From positions 49,505 through 113,504 of the forward strand of contig CANQBX010000001.1 in assembly GCA_947589095.1 (NCBI GenBank): 64,000 nt of DNA. The letters run 5' to 3'. This DNA comes from an uncultured Lachnospiraceae bacterium (GTDB lineage: Bacteria; Bacillota; Clostridia; Lachnospirales; Lachnospiraceae). Each line of letters begins with the position of its first letter. Within the stretch, counting starts at the first letter, position 1. Position numbers and translations under genes: made by a program. The notes beneath the pieces were generated by a model that saw nothing but the letters and a program-made list of their open reading frames with translations, was not told the DNA's origin and did no database searches. This document shows positions 44,973-53,347 of the stretch, in pieces.

Positions 44973-45001
44973 TTGTAACCGGCCCGCTTTTGTACTATAA
45001 T
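44973..45001 (+). promoter_or_regulatory. Promoter of the VanZ-family gene
   Basis: TTGTAA (44973-44978) and a perfect TATAAT (44996-45001) are 17 bp apart, 70 bp before the start. Confidence 0.7.
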
Positions 45002-45070
45002 AGAAAGAAAATTTCCCGCCGCGGCCGGCTGGCGGCAGCGGCGGAAGCAAATACAGCCGGGGAGAAAGCT

Positions 45071-45529
45071 ATGAAACGAATCGCGGATTTTTGCAGAAAG
45101 AATGAACGGTGCCTCTGGACCGGGGCGACGATCCTGTATCTTGGTTTTATCTATCATAATTCGCTGACGCCGGCGGTGGTGTCGTCCCGGCAGAGCGGAG
45201 CGGTGCTGCTCAGGGTTCGGGAGCTGTTCGGCCGGATCGGGCTTGAAGGGGAGTGGGTCACGGAGCACCTTGTAAGGAAGACGGCCCATTTCGCGGAGTT
45301 TTCGGTCCTGGGAGCGCTTCTGTGGGGCGGTATGAGGAGCTGGAAGCTTAAGAAGCCGCTGTGGGTGTCGGCGGAAGCCTTCCTGAGCCTGTTCCTGCCG
45401 TTCCTGGACGAGACGCTGCAGCTGTTCACGGAGGGCCGTTCCGCCCAGGTGGACGACGTGTGGCTGGACGTGGCGGGGGTCTGCTTCGGGACCCTGCTCA
45501 TGGCGGCCGCGAGGCATTCGAAGCGATGA
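45071..45529 (+). CDS. VanZ-family membrane protein
   Basis: 152 aa with about four helices. The VanZ landmarks are VRKTAHFAEFSVLGALL and DETLQLFTEGRSAQVDDVWLD followed by a last helix. VanZ gives low teicoplanin resistance in enterococci, but most chromosomal relatives have no known role; resistance should not be assumed. The ATG at 45071 has GGGGAGAAAG upstream, and the longer in-frame start is rejected. Confidence 0.87.
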   Translation: MKRIADFCRKNERCLWTGATILYLGFIYHNSLTPAVVSSRQSGAVLLRVRELFGRIGLEGEWVTEHLVRKTAHFAEFSVLGALLWGGMRSWKLKKPLWVSAEAFLSLFLPFLDETLQLFTEGRSAQVDDVWLDVAGVCFGTLLMAAARHSKR

Positions 45530-45585
45530 AAGGAAGGAGCCGGACGCGGAGGGACGGGTGCCGGCGCCGGGTGGGGGATCTGTAC

Positions 45586-46776
45586 ATGACGGAGTTTCTG
45601 GTTAAAAGATTTGTGAAGGATTATGAGCGGACGGAGGACGCGCCGGTCCGTACCGCCTACGGCGTGCTGGCGGGCGCGGTGGGGATCTGCTGCAACCTTA
45701 TCCTGTTTGCCGCGAAGCTTGCGATCGGGCTTGCTGCGGGGAGTATTTCGGTCATGGCGGACGCGTTCAATAATCTGTCCGACGCGGCTGGTTCCATCGT
45801 CGGTTTTGTCGGCGTCAGGATGGCGGAGAAGCCGGCGGACGCGGACCATCCCTTCGGCCACGGGCGCATTGAGTATATCGCCGCGTTCGTGGTGTCCATT
45901 TTCGTGATCCAGGTGGGGCTGGAGCTGTTTAAGTCTTCCGTGGGCAAGATCCGCCATCCGGAGGAGCTTGCGTTCAGCTGGCTTGCCGTCCTGATCCTGG
46001 CCCTGTCGGTCCTGGTCAAATGCTGGCTCGCCGTTTTCAACCGGACGCTGGGGAAGCGGATCCGTTCCGCCGTCATGACGGCCACGGCCGCGGACGCCAT
46101 GGGGGATGTCGCCGCCACCTCCGCCACGATCGTTTCCATACTGGTCTTCGGGATCTGGGGCGTGAACATCGACGGCTTTATCGGCCTTCTGGTTTCCGCC
46201 GCGGTCCTCCTGGCCGGTTTCGGCATCGCGCGGGATACGCTTGCGCCGCTGATCGGCGAGCCGGTCGACGCGGACGTGTACCGGAGGATCACGGATTTTG
46301 TTGAAAGCTATGACGGGATTATCGGAACCCATGACCTGATCGTACATAATTACGGGCCGACCCACAGCATGGCCACGATCCACGCGGAAGTGTCCGGCGA
46401 CGCGGATATCCGGGAAAGCCATGAGGTCATCGACCGCATCGAGCGCGACTGCGCCCACAGCCTGGGAATATTTCTGGTGATCCATATGGATCCGGTGGAG
46501 ACCCACGACGAGCGCACCGCCCGGTACCGGGAGCTGTTAGGCGGCGTGCTGGCCGGACTGGACGGCCGGCTGAGCTTCCATGATTTCCGCGTGGTCGACG
46601 GGACGGAGCGCATCAATCTGATCTTCGATCTGGTGGTTCCCCGCGATTATAATAACGAAATGCGGGACACAATAAGAGCAAAGGTTTCGGATCAGGTGCA
46701 CGGCGCCGATCCCAGATGCTACTGTGTCATGACGGTTGAGAATACGTACTGTGCCGAAGCTCCGGAGCCCGAATAA
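45586..46776 (+). CDS. Cation diffusion facilitator (CDF) transporter
   Basis: 396 aa. Six helices with the metal site motifs ADAFNNLSDAAGS (second helix) and ATAADAMGDVAATSA (fifth helix), and HPFGHGRIEYIAA between; a cytoplasmic ferredoxin-like C-terminal domain follows (NYGPTHSMATIHAEV). It exports divalent metal ions such as Zn or Mn by proton exchange; the ion cannot be told. The start at 45586 (MTEFLVKRF) fits the family better than the in-frame ATG at 45526 that overlaps the VanZ stop. Confidence 0.9.
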   Translation: MTEFLVKRFVKDYERTEDAPVRTAYGVLAGAVGICCNLILFAAKLAIGLAAGSISVMADAFNNLSDAAGSIVGFVGVRMAEKPADADHPFGHGRIEYIAAFVVSIFVIQVGLELFKSSVGKIRHPEELAFSWLAVLILALSVLVKCWLAVFNRTLGKRIRSAVMTATAADAMGDVAATSATIVSILVFGIWGVNIDGFIGLLVSAAVLLAGFGIARDTLAPLIGEPVDADVYRRITDFVESYDGIIGTHDLIVHNYGPTHSMATIHAEVSGDADIRESHEVIDRIERDCAHSLGIFLVIHMDPVETHDERTARYRELLGGVLAGLDGRLSFHDFRVVDGTERINLIFDLVVPRDYNNEMRDTIRAKVSDQVHGADPRCYCVMTVENTYCAEAPEPE

Positions 46777-46793
46777 GGCCCCGGAGGTTTTTT

Positions 46794-47387
46794 ATGTACA
46801 GATTGCCGATGCAGAATGACCAGAATATCTATGACGAGTATCTGCGGCGCATGCAGAAGGGGGACCGGGAGGCGTTCCAGAGCCTTTACGAGGCGGCGGC
46901 CCGCACGGTCTACGCGTACGCCCTCTCGATCCTTCAGAATCCGCAGGACGCGGAGGAGGCGATGCAGGATACGTTCCTTACCGTCTGGGATCAGTGCGGC
47001 GCCTACGTCTCCTCCGGCAAGCCGATGGCCTGGATGTTCACCATTGCCCGCAACCGGTGCTACGCCTTCCTGCGCCGCCGGGCCTTACATCCGGAGGTCA
47101 GCCTGGAGAGCCTGGACGCCGAGGACCCGTCCTGGCAGCCGTACACGGAGGATACGGCCGGGGAACGGTCCGCGGAGCGGGATCTGCTGGTGAGGGCGCT
47201 GGCCCGCCTTACGGATCAGGAAAGGCGGCTGATCTATCTCCATGTGCTCGCGTCGATGAAGCACCGGGAGATCGCGGCCGCCCTGAATCTTCCGCTGGCT
47301 ACGGTGCTGTCCCGCTATCACCGGGCCATTCAGAAGCTTCGCCGGGAGCTGGCGGAGCCGCCGATTTTTTTCAAAAAAACCACTTGA
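46794..47387 (+). CDS. ECF-type RNA polymerase sigma factor
   Basis: 197 aa. Region 2 (FQSLYEAAARTVYAYALSIL ... DAEEAMQDTFLTVW) and region 4 (ALARLTDQERRLIYLHVLAS, then the helix-turn-helix HREIAAALNLPLATVLSRYHRAIQKL) are complete. GGAGG lies 6 bases before the ATG. No anti-sigma gene follows: a tRNA gene comes next, so control must be elsewhere. It may be co-transcribed with the CDF gene (17-bp gap). Confidence 0.9.
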   Translation: MYRLPMQNDQNIYDEYLRRMQKGDREAFQSLYEAAARTVYAYALSILQNPQDAEEAMQDTFLTVWDQCGAYVSSGKPMAWMFTIARNRCYAFLRRRALHPEVSLESLDAEDPSWQPYTEDTAGERSAERDLLVRALARLTDQERRLIYLHVLASMKHREIAAALNLPLATVLSRYHRAIQKLRRELAEPPIFFKKTT

Positions 47388-47412
47388 CGCACCGGAGTTC
47401 TTGATGTATAAT
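47384..47412 (+). promoter_or_regulatory. Promoter of tRNA-Gln
   Basis: TTGACG (47384-47389) and TATAAT (47407-47412) are 17 bp apart; the -35 overlaps the stop of the sigma-factor gene. Confidence 0.8.
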
Positions 47413-47450
47413 ACATTTCGTCGCTGTGAGAGACATCGACAGCAGTTTAA

Positions 47451-47523
47451 TGGGCTATCGCCAAATGGTAAGGCAACGGACTCTGACTCCGTCATTTTCA
47501 AGGTTCGAATCCTTGTAGCCCAG
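47451..47523 (+). tRNA. tRNA-Gln (anticodon CTG)
   Basis: Acceptor TGGGCTA/TAGCCCA pairs perfectly. The D-arm GCC/GGC, anticodon stem ACGGA/TCCGT around CTCTGAC (anticodon CTG), and T-arm CAAGG-TTCGAAT-CCTTG are complete; discriminator G. The U1-A72 pair is usual for tRNA-Gln. CCA is not encoded. Confidence 0.95.
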
Positions 47524-47533
47524 CGAAAGTAAG

Positions 47534-47567
47534 TCCGGAAGCCTCATGTGCTTCCGGATTTTTCTTT
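47534..47567 (+). terminator. Terminator of tRNA-Gln
   Basis: TCCGGAAGC (47534-47542) and GCTTCCGGA (47550-47558) pair perfectly, followed by TTTTTC. Confidence 0.9.
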
Positions 47568-47605
47568 TTCACAGGGACCAGATCGGTTGACGGGAAGTGA
47601 CCTTT

Positions 47606-48316
47606 ATGTACGAATTTCAGAGCCGTGTCCGGTACAGCGAGACGGATCCGGACGGCGGGCTGTCCCTTACGGGTATTGTCAATTATCTGCAGGACTGTTC
47701 CACGTTCCAGTCCGAGGCGGTCGGACTGGGGCTTGCATATCTGAATGACCGTCACCAGGCGTGGTGGCTGTCCTCCTGGCAGATCGTCGTCGACCGGTAC
47801 CCGAAGCTGGGGGACGAGATCCGGATCGGGACTTGGCCCTATGATTTCAAGGGGATATACGGGTACCGCAACTTTTACATCCGGGATATGGCCGGACAGT
47901 ACATGGTCCGGGCCAATTCCATCTGGTTCCTGTTCGACACCCTGGCGGGACGCCCGATCCGCGCGGGGGAAGACCAGATCCGCGGTTACGGCGGCGTGGA
48001 GGAGCGCATCCCGATGGACTACGCGCCCCGGCATATCGCGCTTCCGGAGGAATATGAGGAAGGAAGTCCCGTCGTTGTGACGAGGCACCATCTGGATTCG
48101 AATCACCATGTTAACAACGCCCGGTACGTGCAGATCGCCCTGGAGTATCTTCCGGGGGACAGAAGGATCGCCGAGCTGCGGGTTGAATATAAGAAGGCGG
48201 CTTATCTGGGAGATGTGCTGGTTCCCAGGATCAGCCGCGTTCGGGAAGGGTATGTGATTGCGCTGTGCGACAGCGCGGGGAGCCCTCACGCCATCGTCTG
48301 GCTGCGGGAGGAGTAG
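47606..48316 (+). CDS. Acyl-ACP thioesterase (FatA/FatB-like)
   Basis: 236 aa, a double hot-dog protein that releases fatty acids from acyl carrier protein. The first half has RVRYSETDPDGGLSLTGIVNYLQD; the second has HHLDSNHHVNNARYVQIAL, where the N..H..N arrangement is the catalytic region. The ATG at 47606 is preferred to the GTG at 47597. Confidence 0.87.
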   Translation: MYEFQSRVRYSETDPDGGLSLTGIVNYLQDCSTFQSEAVGLGLAYLNDRHQAWWLSSWQIVVDRYPKLGDEIRIGTWPYDFKGIYGYRNFYIRDMAGQYMVRANSIWFLFDTLAGRPIRAGEDQIRGYGGVEERIPMDYAPRHIALPEEYEEGSPVVVTRHHLDSNHHVNNARYVQIALEYLPGDRRIAELRVEYKKAAYLGDVLVPRISRVREGYVIALCDSAGSPHAIVWLREE

Positions 48317-48347
48317 GGGCGGTATTTTCACAACCGCCGGAGGAAGT

Positions 48348-49181
48348 ATGATCGAGTTAGGAAAGATGCAGGAACTTGTGGTGGTGCGGGAGAAGAGCTT
48401 CGGCGTCTTCTTGAGCGAGTCGGAGGGAGATGAGGCGGCGGTGCTTCTGCCGGTCCGGCAGGTGCCGGAAGGGACCCGGATCGGCGATAAGCTGAACGTG
48501 TTTATCTACAGGGATTCCTCGGACCGGCTGATCGCCACCACGCGGACGCCGCTGCTTACCGTAGGAGAGGTAGGCGTGCTGACGGTCAAGGAGACCGGCA
48601 GGATCGGCGCGTTTCTGGATATGGGCCTGGAGAAGGATCTGCTGCTGCCGTTTAAGGAGCAGAACCATCCGGTGCAGGCGGGGGAGCAGTGCCTGGTCGC
48701 CGTCTACCGGGACAAGTCCGGGCGGCTGGCGGCGACGATGAACGTGTACCGCTATATGAGCGGCGATTCCCCCTACCATAAGGACGACCGGGTGACGGGG
48801 ACCGTCTATGAGATCAATGAGCGCCTCGGCGCGTTCGTTGCGGTGGATAACAAGTATTACGGCATGATCCCGGAGAAGGAGCTCTACGGGGGCATCCGCC
48901 CCGGCGACGTGGTGGAGGCCCGGGTCCTGAAGGTGCGTCCGGACGGGAAACTGGATCTGAGCCCCAGGGAGAAGTCCTACATTCAGATGGACGCGGACGC
49001 GCAGCTGGTCTGGGAGGCCGTCGAGGCGCGCGGAGGAAGCCTGCCGTTCACCGACAAGGCGTCGCCGGAGGTGATCCGGGACGAGTTCCATCTGAGCAAG
49101 AACGCGTTTAAGCGGGCCGTGGGACACCTACTGAAGGAAGGGCGGATCCGGATCACGGACCACACCATCGAAAAGGTGTAG
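48348..49181 (+). CDS. CvfB-like S1-domain RNA-binding protein
   Basis: 277 aa with consecutive S1-type domains (GEVGVLTVKETGRIGAFLDMGLEKDLLLPF, then VTGTVYEINERLGAFVAVDNKYYGMIP) and a C-terminal winged helix (VIRDEFHLSKNAFKRAVGHLLKEG). This is the CvfB/YitL layout, whose members bind RNA and affect virulence regulators in staphylococci. Start at 48348 with GGAGGA upstream; the longer frame inside the thioesterase gene is rejected. YitT follows 3 bp later. Confidence 0.88.
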   Translation: MIELGKMQELVVVREKSFGVFLSESEGDEAAVLLPVRQVPEGTRIGDKLNVFIYRDSSDRLIATTRTPLLTVGEVGVLTVKETGRIGAFLDMGLEKDLLLPFKEQNHPVQAGEQCLVAVYRDKSGRLAATMNVYRYMSGDSPYHKDDRVTGTVYEINERLGAFVAVDNKYYGMIPEKELYGGIRPGDVVEARVLKVRPDGKLDLSPREKSYIQMDADAQLVWEAVEARGGSLPFTDKASPEVIRDEFHLSKNAFKRAVGHLLKEGRIRITDHTIEKV

Positions 49182-49184
49182 CCC

Positions 49185-50027
49185 ATGTTCAAAGACAGAC
49201 CGGTTTACGCCGACTATCTGCTGATCGTGGCCGGCGCGTTCCTCATGGGCTTCGCGATCAAGAATATGTACGATCCGGTGGGGCTGGTTACGGGGGGCGT
49301 GACCGGTATCGCCATCATCGTGAAGAATTATACGGATATTCCTCTGTGGCTTACGAACACGGTGCTGAACGTTCCCCTGTTCCTGGCCGCCTGGCGGCTG
49401 CAGGGCTTTACCTTCATCAAACGGACGGCTGTGGCGACGGCGGCGCTTTCGCTGTCGCTTTACGTGATCCCGGAGATGCATGTGGTCACCGACGACCTGC
49501 TTCTGGCGGGGCTTTTCGGAGGCATCGTGTCCGGCGTGGGAACCGGGCTTGTGTTCCTGATGCAGGCCACGACCGGCGGTACGGATATGCTGGCGGCGCT
49601 GATGCGCAGGAAGCTTAAGCATTATTCCATCGCGCAGATCATGCAGGTGCTGGACGGCCTGGTCGTGCTGGCCGGCGCCGGCGTGTTCGGGATCACCAGC
49701 GCGCTTTACGCGTGCATCGCCATTTTTATGGTGTCCAGGGTCTCCGACGGGATCCTGGAGGGCATGAAGTTCTCCAAGCAGGCGCTGATCATTTCGGATA
49801 AGAGCGATGCGATCGCGCAGGCGATCCTTTACCGGCTCGACCGGGGCGTCACGGCGGTTCCGGCGGTCGGGATGTACTCCGGACAGGAGAAGAAGATGCT
49901 GTTCTGCGTGGTCTCCCGCAAGGAGATCGTGCGGATCCGGGAGTTGGTCTGGGAGATGGACCCGAAGGCGTTCGTCATAATGAGCGATGTCCGGGAAGTG
50001 CTGGGAGAGGGATTCATAGAATATTGA
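49185..50027 (+). CDS. YitT family membrane protein (DUF2179)
   Basis: 280 aa. Five to six helices in the first 190 residues (FLMGFAIKNMYDPVGLVTGGVTGIA; ATTGGTDMLAALM) and a soluble C-terminal DUF2179 domain (RGVTAVPAVGMYSGQEKKMLFCVVSRKEI). Function is unknown in the family. It is next to the CvfB-like gene and probably co-transcribed. Confidence 0.88.
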   Translation: MFKDRPVYADYLLIVAGAFLMGFAIKNMYDPVGLVTGGVTGIAIIVKNYTDIPLWLTNTVLNVPLFLAAWRLQGFTFIKRTAVATAALSLSLYVIPEMHVVTDDLLLAGLFGGIVSGVGTGLVFLMQATTGGTDMLAALMRRKLKHYSIAQIMQVLDGLVVLAGAGVFGITSALYACIAIFMVSRVSDGILEGMKFSKQALIISDKSDAIAQAILYRLDRGVTAVPAVGMYSGQEKKMLFCVVSRKEIVRIRELVWEMDPKAFVIMSDVREVLGEGFIEY

Positions 50028-50126
50028 CCGAATCCGGCGCGCTTTTTGCGCGACATTTTGGAACATTGGTGAAATTGTTGCAGGAATATGCAGATTAGAC
50101 AAATTCGAAAAAAGTTTTTTGGTAAT

Positions 50127-50163
50127 TTGCAATATGGTAAAAAAATCTGGATTCGTGTATTAT
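50127..50163 (+). promoter_or_regulatory. Likely promoter region of the sugar-transport ATPase
   Basis: An A/T-rich stretch holds TTGCAA (50127-50132) and TATTAT (50158-50163); their spacing is not ideal, so the exact elements are uncertain. About 80 bp of leader follow. Confidence 0.35.
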
Positions 50164-50242
50164 TATTGCAGAAGTTATATTCAGGGACATATGTGTCGCG
50201 TCCCGATCATATCAATTTACTCATAAGAGGAGGATATTTGCT

Positions 50243-51355
50243 ATGTCAAGTCTGTCACTGAAGAACATTACTAAGGCGTACCCCAACGGATTTGTTGCGG
50301 TAAAGGATTTCAACCTGGAGATCGCCGACAAAGAGTTCATCATCTTCGTAGGTCCCTCTGGTTGCGGTAAGTCCACCACCCTGCGTATGATCGCTGGTCT
50401 GGAAGATATTTCTTCCGGCGAGCTGTACATCGATGGCAAGCTGGTTAACGATGTAGAGCCGAAGGACAGAGACATCGCCATGGTTTTCCAGAACTACGCT
50501 CTGTATCCGCATATGTCCGTGTATGACAACATGGCATTTGGTCTGAAGCTGCGCAAGACCCCGAAGACCGAGATCGACAAGCTGGTTCATGAGGCGGCAA
50601 GAATCCTTGACCTGGAGCATCTGTTAGACCGTAAGCCGAAGGCTCTTTCCGGTGGTCAGAGACAGCGTGTTGCTATGGGCCGTGCAATCGTTCGTAGCCC
50701 GAAGGTATTCCTTATGGACGAGCCGCTGTCCAACCTGGACGCGAAGCTGAGAGGCCAGATGCGTATCGAGATCTCCAAGCTGCATCAGAGACTGCAGGCG
50801 ACGATCATCTACGTAACCCATGACCAGACCGAGGCTATGACCCTTGGTACCAGGATCGTTGTTATGAAGGACGGCGTTATCCAGCAGGTAGATACTCCGC
50901 AGAATCTGTACGACAAGCCCGGTAACAAGTTCGTGGCCGGATTCATCGGCGCTCCGCAGATGAACATGGTCGACGCGGTTGCTTCCAAGGAAGGCGGCAA
51001 GACCGTTCTGACCTTCGGCGAGCACAAGATCGTAGTTCCGGCTGACAAGGCGAAAGTCCTTGAGGATAAGGGCTACATCGGCAAGACTGTTACCTTGGGT
51101 ATCCGTCCCGAGGATCTGCATGACGACGAGCTGTGGCTGCAGAAGTCCGCGGACAGCGTGATCAAGGCGACCGTCCGTGTATACGAGCTTCTTGGTTCCA
51201 TCGTTAACCTGTACTTCGATGTTGTGGATGCGAACTTCACGGCCAGCGTGAATCCGAGAACCACCGCCAGAGTCGGCGACGAGGTTAAGGTTGCTCTGGA
51301 TACCAGCAAGCTTCACATCTTCGACAAGGACACCGAGCTGGTGATCGTCAACTAG
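50243..51355 (+). CDS. Sugar ABC transporter ATP-binding protein (MsmK/UgpC type)
   Basis: 370 aa. Walker A GPSGCGKSTT, Q-loop FQNYALYP, signature LSGGQRQRVAMGRA, Walker B VFLMDEPLSNLD and H-loop VTHDQTEA; then an OB-type regulatory domain (LGIRPEDLHDDE). In Firmicutes one such ATPase often serves many carbohydrate permeases, which fits its lone position without permease or binding-protein genes. Codons differ from neighbours, with many GTT, GCT and CGT, as in highly expressed genes. GAGGAGG precedes the ATG. Confidence 0.92.
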   Translation: MSSLSLKNITKAYPNGFVAVKDFNLEIADKEFIIFVGPSGCGKSTTLRMIAGLEDISSGELYIDGKLVNDVEPKDRDIAMVFQNYALYPHMSVYDNMAFGLKLRKTPKTEIDKLVHEAARILDLEHLLDRKPKALSGGQRQRVAMGRAIVRSPKVFLMDEPLSNLDAKLRGQMRIEISKLHQRLQATIIYVTHDQTEAMTLGTRIVVMKDGVIQQVDTPQNLYDKPGNKFVAGFIGAPQMNMVDAVASKEGGKTVLTFGEHKIVVPADKAKVLEDKGYIGKTVTLGIRPEDLHDDELWLQKSADSVIKATVRVYELLGSIVNLYFDVVDANFTASVNPRTTARVGDEVKVALDTSKLHIFDKDTELVIVN

Positions 51356-51377
51356 TTCCGAATCTTAAGAGTGATCG

Positions 51378-51411
51378 AAAGCGTACCCTTCGCGGTACGC
51401 TTTCTTTTTTT
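51378..51411 (+). terminator. Terminator of the sugar ATPase gene
   Basis: AAAGCGTACC (51378-51387) and GGTACGCTTT (51394-51403) pair perfectly around CTTCGC and are followed by a run of eight T. Confidence 0.95.
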
Positions 51412-51449
51412 TATATTATGATTTTTCTGTGAACGCGGCCGGAAAGCGC

Positions 51450-51478
51450 TTGCATTTTCAGTGTATTTGCTTTAAGAT
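51450..51478 (+). promoter_or_regulatory. Candidate promoter of the CdaR-like gene
   Basis: TTGCAT (51450-51455) and TAAGAT (51473-51478) are 17 bp apart, 38 bp before the start. Confidence 0.4.
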
Positions 51479-51516
51479 AATATATGGGTAAATTTACGAA
51501 AAGGAGAGAGGATACC

Positions 51517-52605
51517 ATGATTTCGAATCAGATACTCCAAACCACGATTGACGGACTGAAATCGATCACCAGGATCGACCTCTGCATCTGCGATACGGAG
51601 GGCAAGACGCTGGCCACCACATTCCCGGATCCGGCGCAGGACGAGGCGGCTATCCTCATGTTCGCGGAATCGCCTGCCGACAGCCAGGTGATCCAGGGCT
51701 ATCAGTTTTTTAAGGTATTCGACGAGCATCAGTTGGAATATATTCTGCTGGCGAAGGGCGGCAGTGAAGACGTATACATGGTCGGCAAGCTGGCCGCGTT
51801 CCAGGTACAGAATCTGCTGGTTGCTTATAAGGAACGCTTCGATAAGGATAATTTCATCAAGAACCTTCTTCTGGACAATCTTCTGCTGGTGGATATCTAT
51901 AACCGGGCGAAGAAGCTCCATATCGAGACGAATGTGAAGCGCGTGGTCTATATCATCGAGACGAAGAATGAGAAGGACGCCAACGCGCTGGAGACGGTCC
52001 GCAGTCTGTTCGCGACCAAGACCAAGGATTTCATCACCGCCGTGGATGAGAAGAATATCATCGTGGTGCGGGAGGTGAAGCAGGGAGAGACCTATGACGA
52101 TCTGGAGCGGACGGCCAATGTGATCCTGGACATGCTGAACACCGAGGCCATGACCAAGGTCCATGTGGCGTTCGGCACCGTGGTCGGCGATCTGAAGGAG
52201 GTCTCCCGTTCCTACAAGGAGGCCAAGATGGCCCTGGATGTAGGCAAGATCTTCTACAGCGACCAGAATGTGAACGCGTATAACAAGCTCGGTATCGGCC
52301 GCCTGATCTATCAGCTTCCGATCCCGCTGTGCCGTATGTTCATCAAGGAGATCTTCGACGGAAAGTCCCCGGATGAGTTTGACGACGAGACGCTGGCGAC
52401 GATCAACAAGTTCTTCGAGAACAGCCTGAATGTCTCCGAGACGTCCAGACAGCTCTATATCCACCGCAACACGCTGGTCTACCGCCTGGATAAGCTGCAG
52501 AAGAGCACGGGACTGGATCTGCGCGTCTTTGAGGACGCTATCACCTTCAAGATTGCCCTCATGGTCGTCAAATACATGAAATACATGGAGAATTCGGATT
52601 TCTAA
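51517..52605 (+). CDS. CdaR/PucR-type transcriptional regulator
   Basis: 362 aa. The N-terminal ISNQILQTTIDGLKSITRIDLCICD is the sensor domain of sugar-diacid regulators (CdaR), the middle is a GGDEF-like PucR domain, and the C-terminal SETSRQLYIHRNTLVYRLDKL is the PucR helix-turn-helix. Start at 51517 (AAAAGGAGAGAGG upstream). It stands before ftsE with a 16-bp gap, but a shared function is not implied. The effector is unknown. Confidence 0.87.
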   Translation: MISNQILQTTIDGLKSITRIDLCICDTEGKTLATTFPDPAQDEAAILMFAESPADSQVIQGYQFFKVFDEHQLEYILLAKGGSEDVYMVGKLAAFQVQNLLVAYKERFDKDNFIKNLLLDNLLLVDIYNRAKKLHIETNVKRVVYIIETKNEKDANALETVRSLFATKTKDFITAVDEKNIIVVREVKQGETYDDLERTANVILDMLNTEAMTKVHVAFGTVVGDLKEVSRSYKEAKMALDVGKIFYSDQNVNAYNKLGIGRLIYQLPIPLCRMFIKEIFDGKSPDEFDDETLATINKFFENSLNVSETSRQLYIHRNTLVYRLDKLQKSTGLDLRVFEDAITFKIALMVVKYMKYMENSDF

Positions 52606-52621
52606 GGGGCCTGACTGACAG

Positions 52622-53347
52622 ATGATAGAGATTTCCAATGTAACCAAGGAATATGTGGAGGGCAATAAAGCCCTCCGCAATGTGAGTATTACCATTGACG
52701 ACGGCGAGTTCGTCTTCATCATGGGGCGCAACGGCTCCGGCAAGACGACGATCTTTAAGCTGCTGATGAAGGAGGAGGAGCTGACCTCCGGCCGCATCGT
52801 GGTCAATGACATGAACCTGGGCAAGATGCCCAGAAGCTATGTGCCCAAATACCGCAGGAGGCTGGGGGTCGTATTTCAGGACTTCCGTCTCCTCAAGGAC
52901 CGGAATGTCTACGAGAACGTGGCGTTTGCCCAGCGCGTCGTAGGCGCTTCGACCAGGCGCATTAAGGAGTCGGTTCCCGCCATGCTTCAGATGGTGGGCC
53001 TCTCTTCCAAATATAAGATGTATCCGCACCAGTTATCCGGCGGCGAGCAGCAGCGCGTGGCGATCGCCAGGGCGCTGATCAACCGGCCGGAGGTCCTTCT
53101 GGCCGATGAGCCGACCGGTAACCTGGACAGCCATAACGCCATGGAGATCATGAAGCTTCTGGAAGAGATCAATGAGATGGGGACCACGGTCGTCGTCGTT
53201 ACCCACAGCCATGAGATCGTGGAGAAGATGCAGAAGCGGGTGATCTATATGGAGCGCGGCTACGTGGTCAGCGACGGCATGCCGGGATTCTATGGCGATA
53301 TGGCGGACGAATGGGTGACAGAAGGCGGAGAGACTTATGAGGATTAG
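52622..53347 (+). CDS. ftsE: Cell-division ATPase FtsE
   Basis: 241 aa. The ATPase of the FtsEX complex that couples to peptidoglycan hydrolases. Walker A GRNGSGKTT, signature LSGGEQQRVAIARAL, Walker B VLLADEPTGNLD, H-loop VVTHSHE. IEISNVTKEYVEGNKAL is a typical FtsE start. It overlaps ftsX by 11 bp. Confidence 0.95.
   Translation: MIEISNVTKEYVEGNKALRNVSITIDDGEFVFIMGRNGSGKTTIFKLLMKEEELTSGRIVVNDMNLGKMPRSYVPKYRRRLGVVFQDFRLLKDRNVYENVAFAQRVVGASTRRIKESVPAMLQMVGLSSKYKMYPHQLSGGEQQRVAIARALINRPEVLLADEPTGNLDSHNAMEIMKLLEEINEMGTTVVVVTHSHEIVEKMQKRVIYMERGYVVSDGMPGFYGDMADEWVTEGGETYED

Noticed and set aside
43637..45000. Prophage or integrative element at tRNA-Ala
   Set aside because: No integrase, no repeat of the tRNA end, and only toxin-antitoxin genes are present.
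45071..45529. Glycopeptide-resistance gene
   Set aside because: VanZ-family membership alone is common in Clostridia; no other van genes are seen.
50036..50054. Terminator after the YitT gene
   Set aside because: Only a 5-bp CGCGC/GCGCG stem with a T5 loop and no T-run after it; too weak to call.
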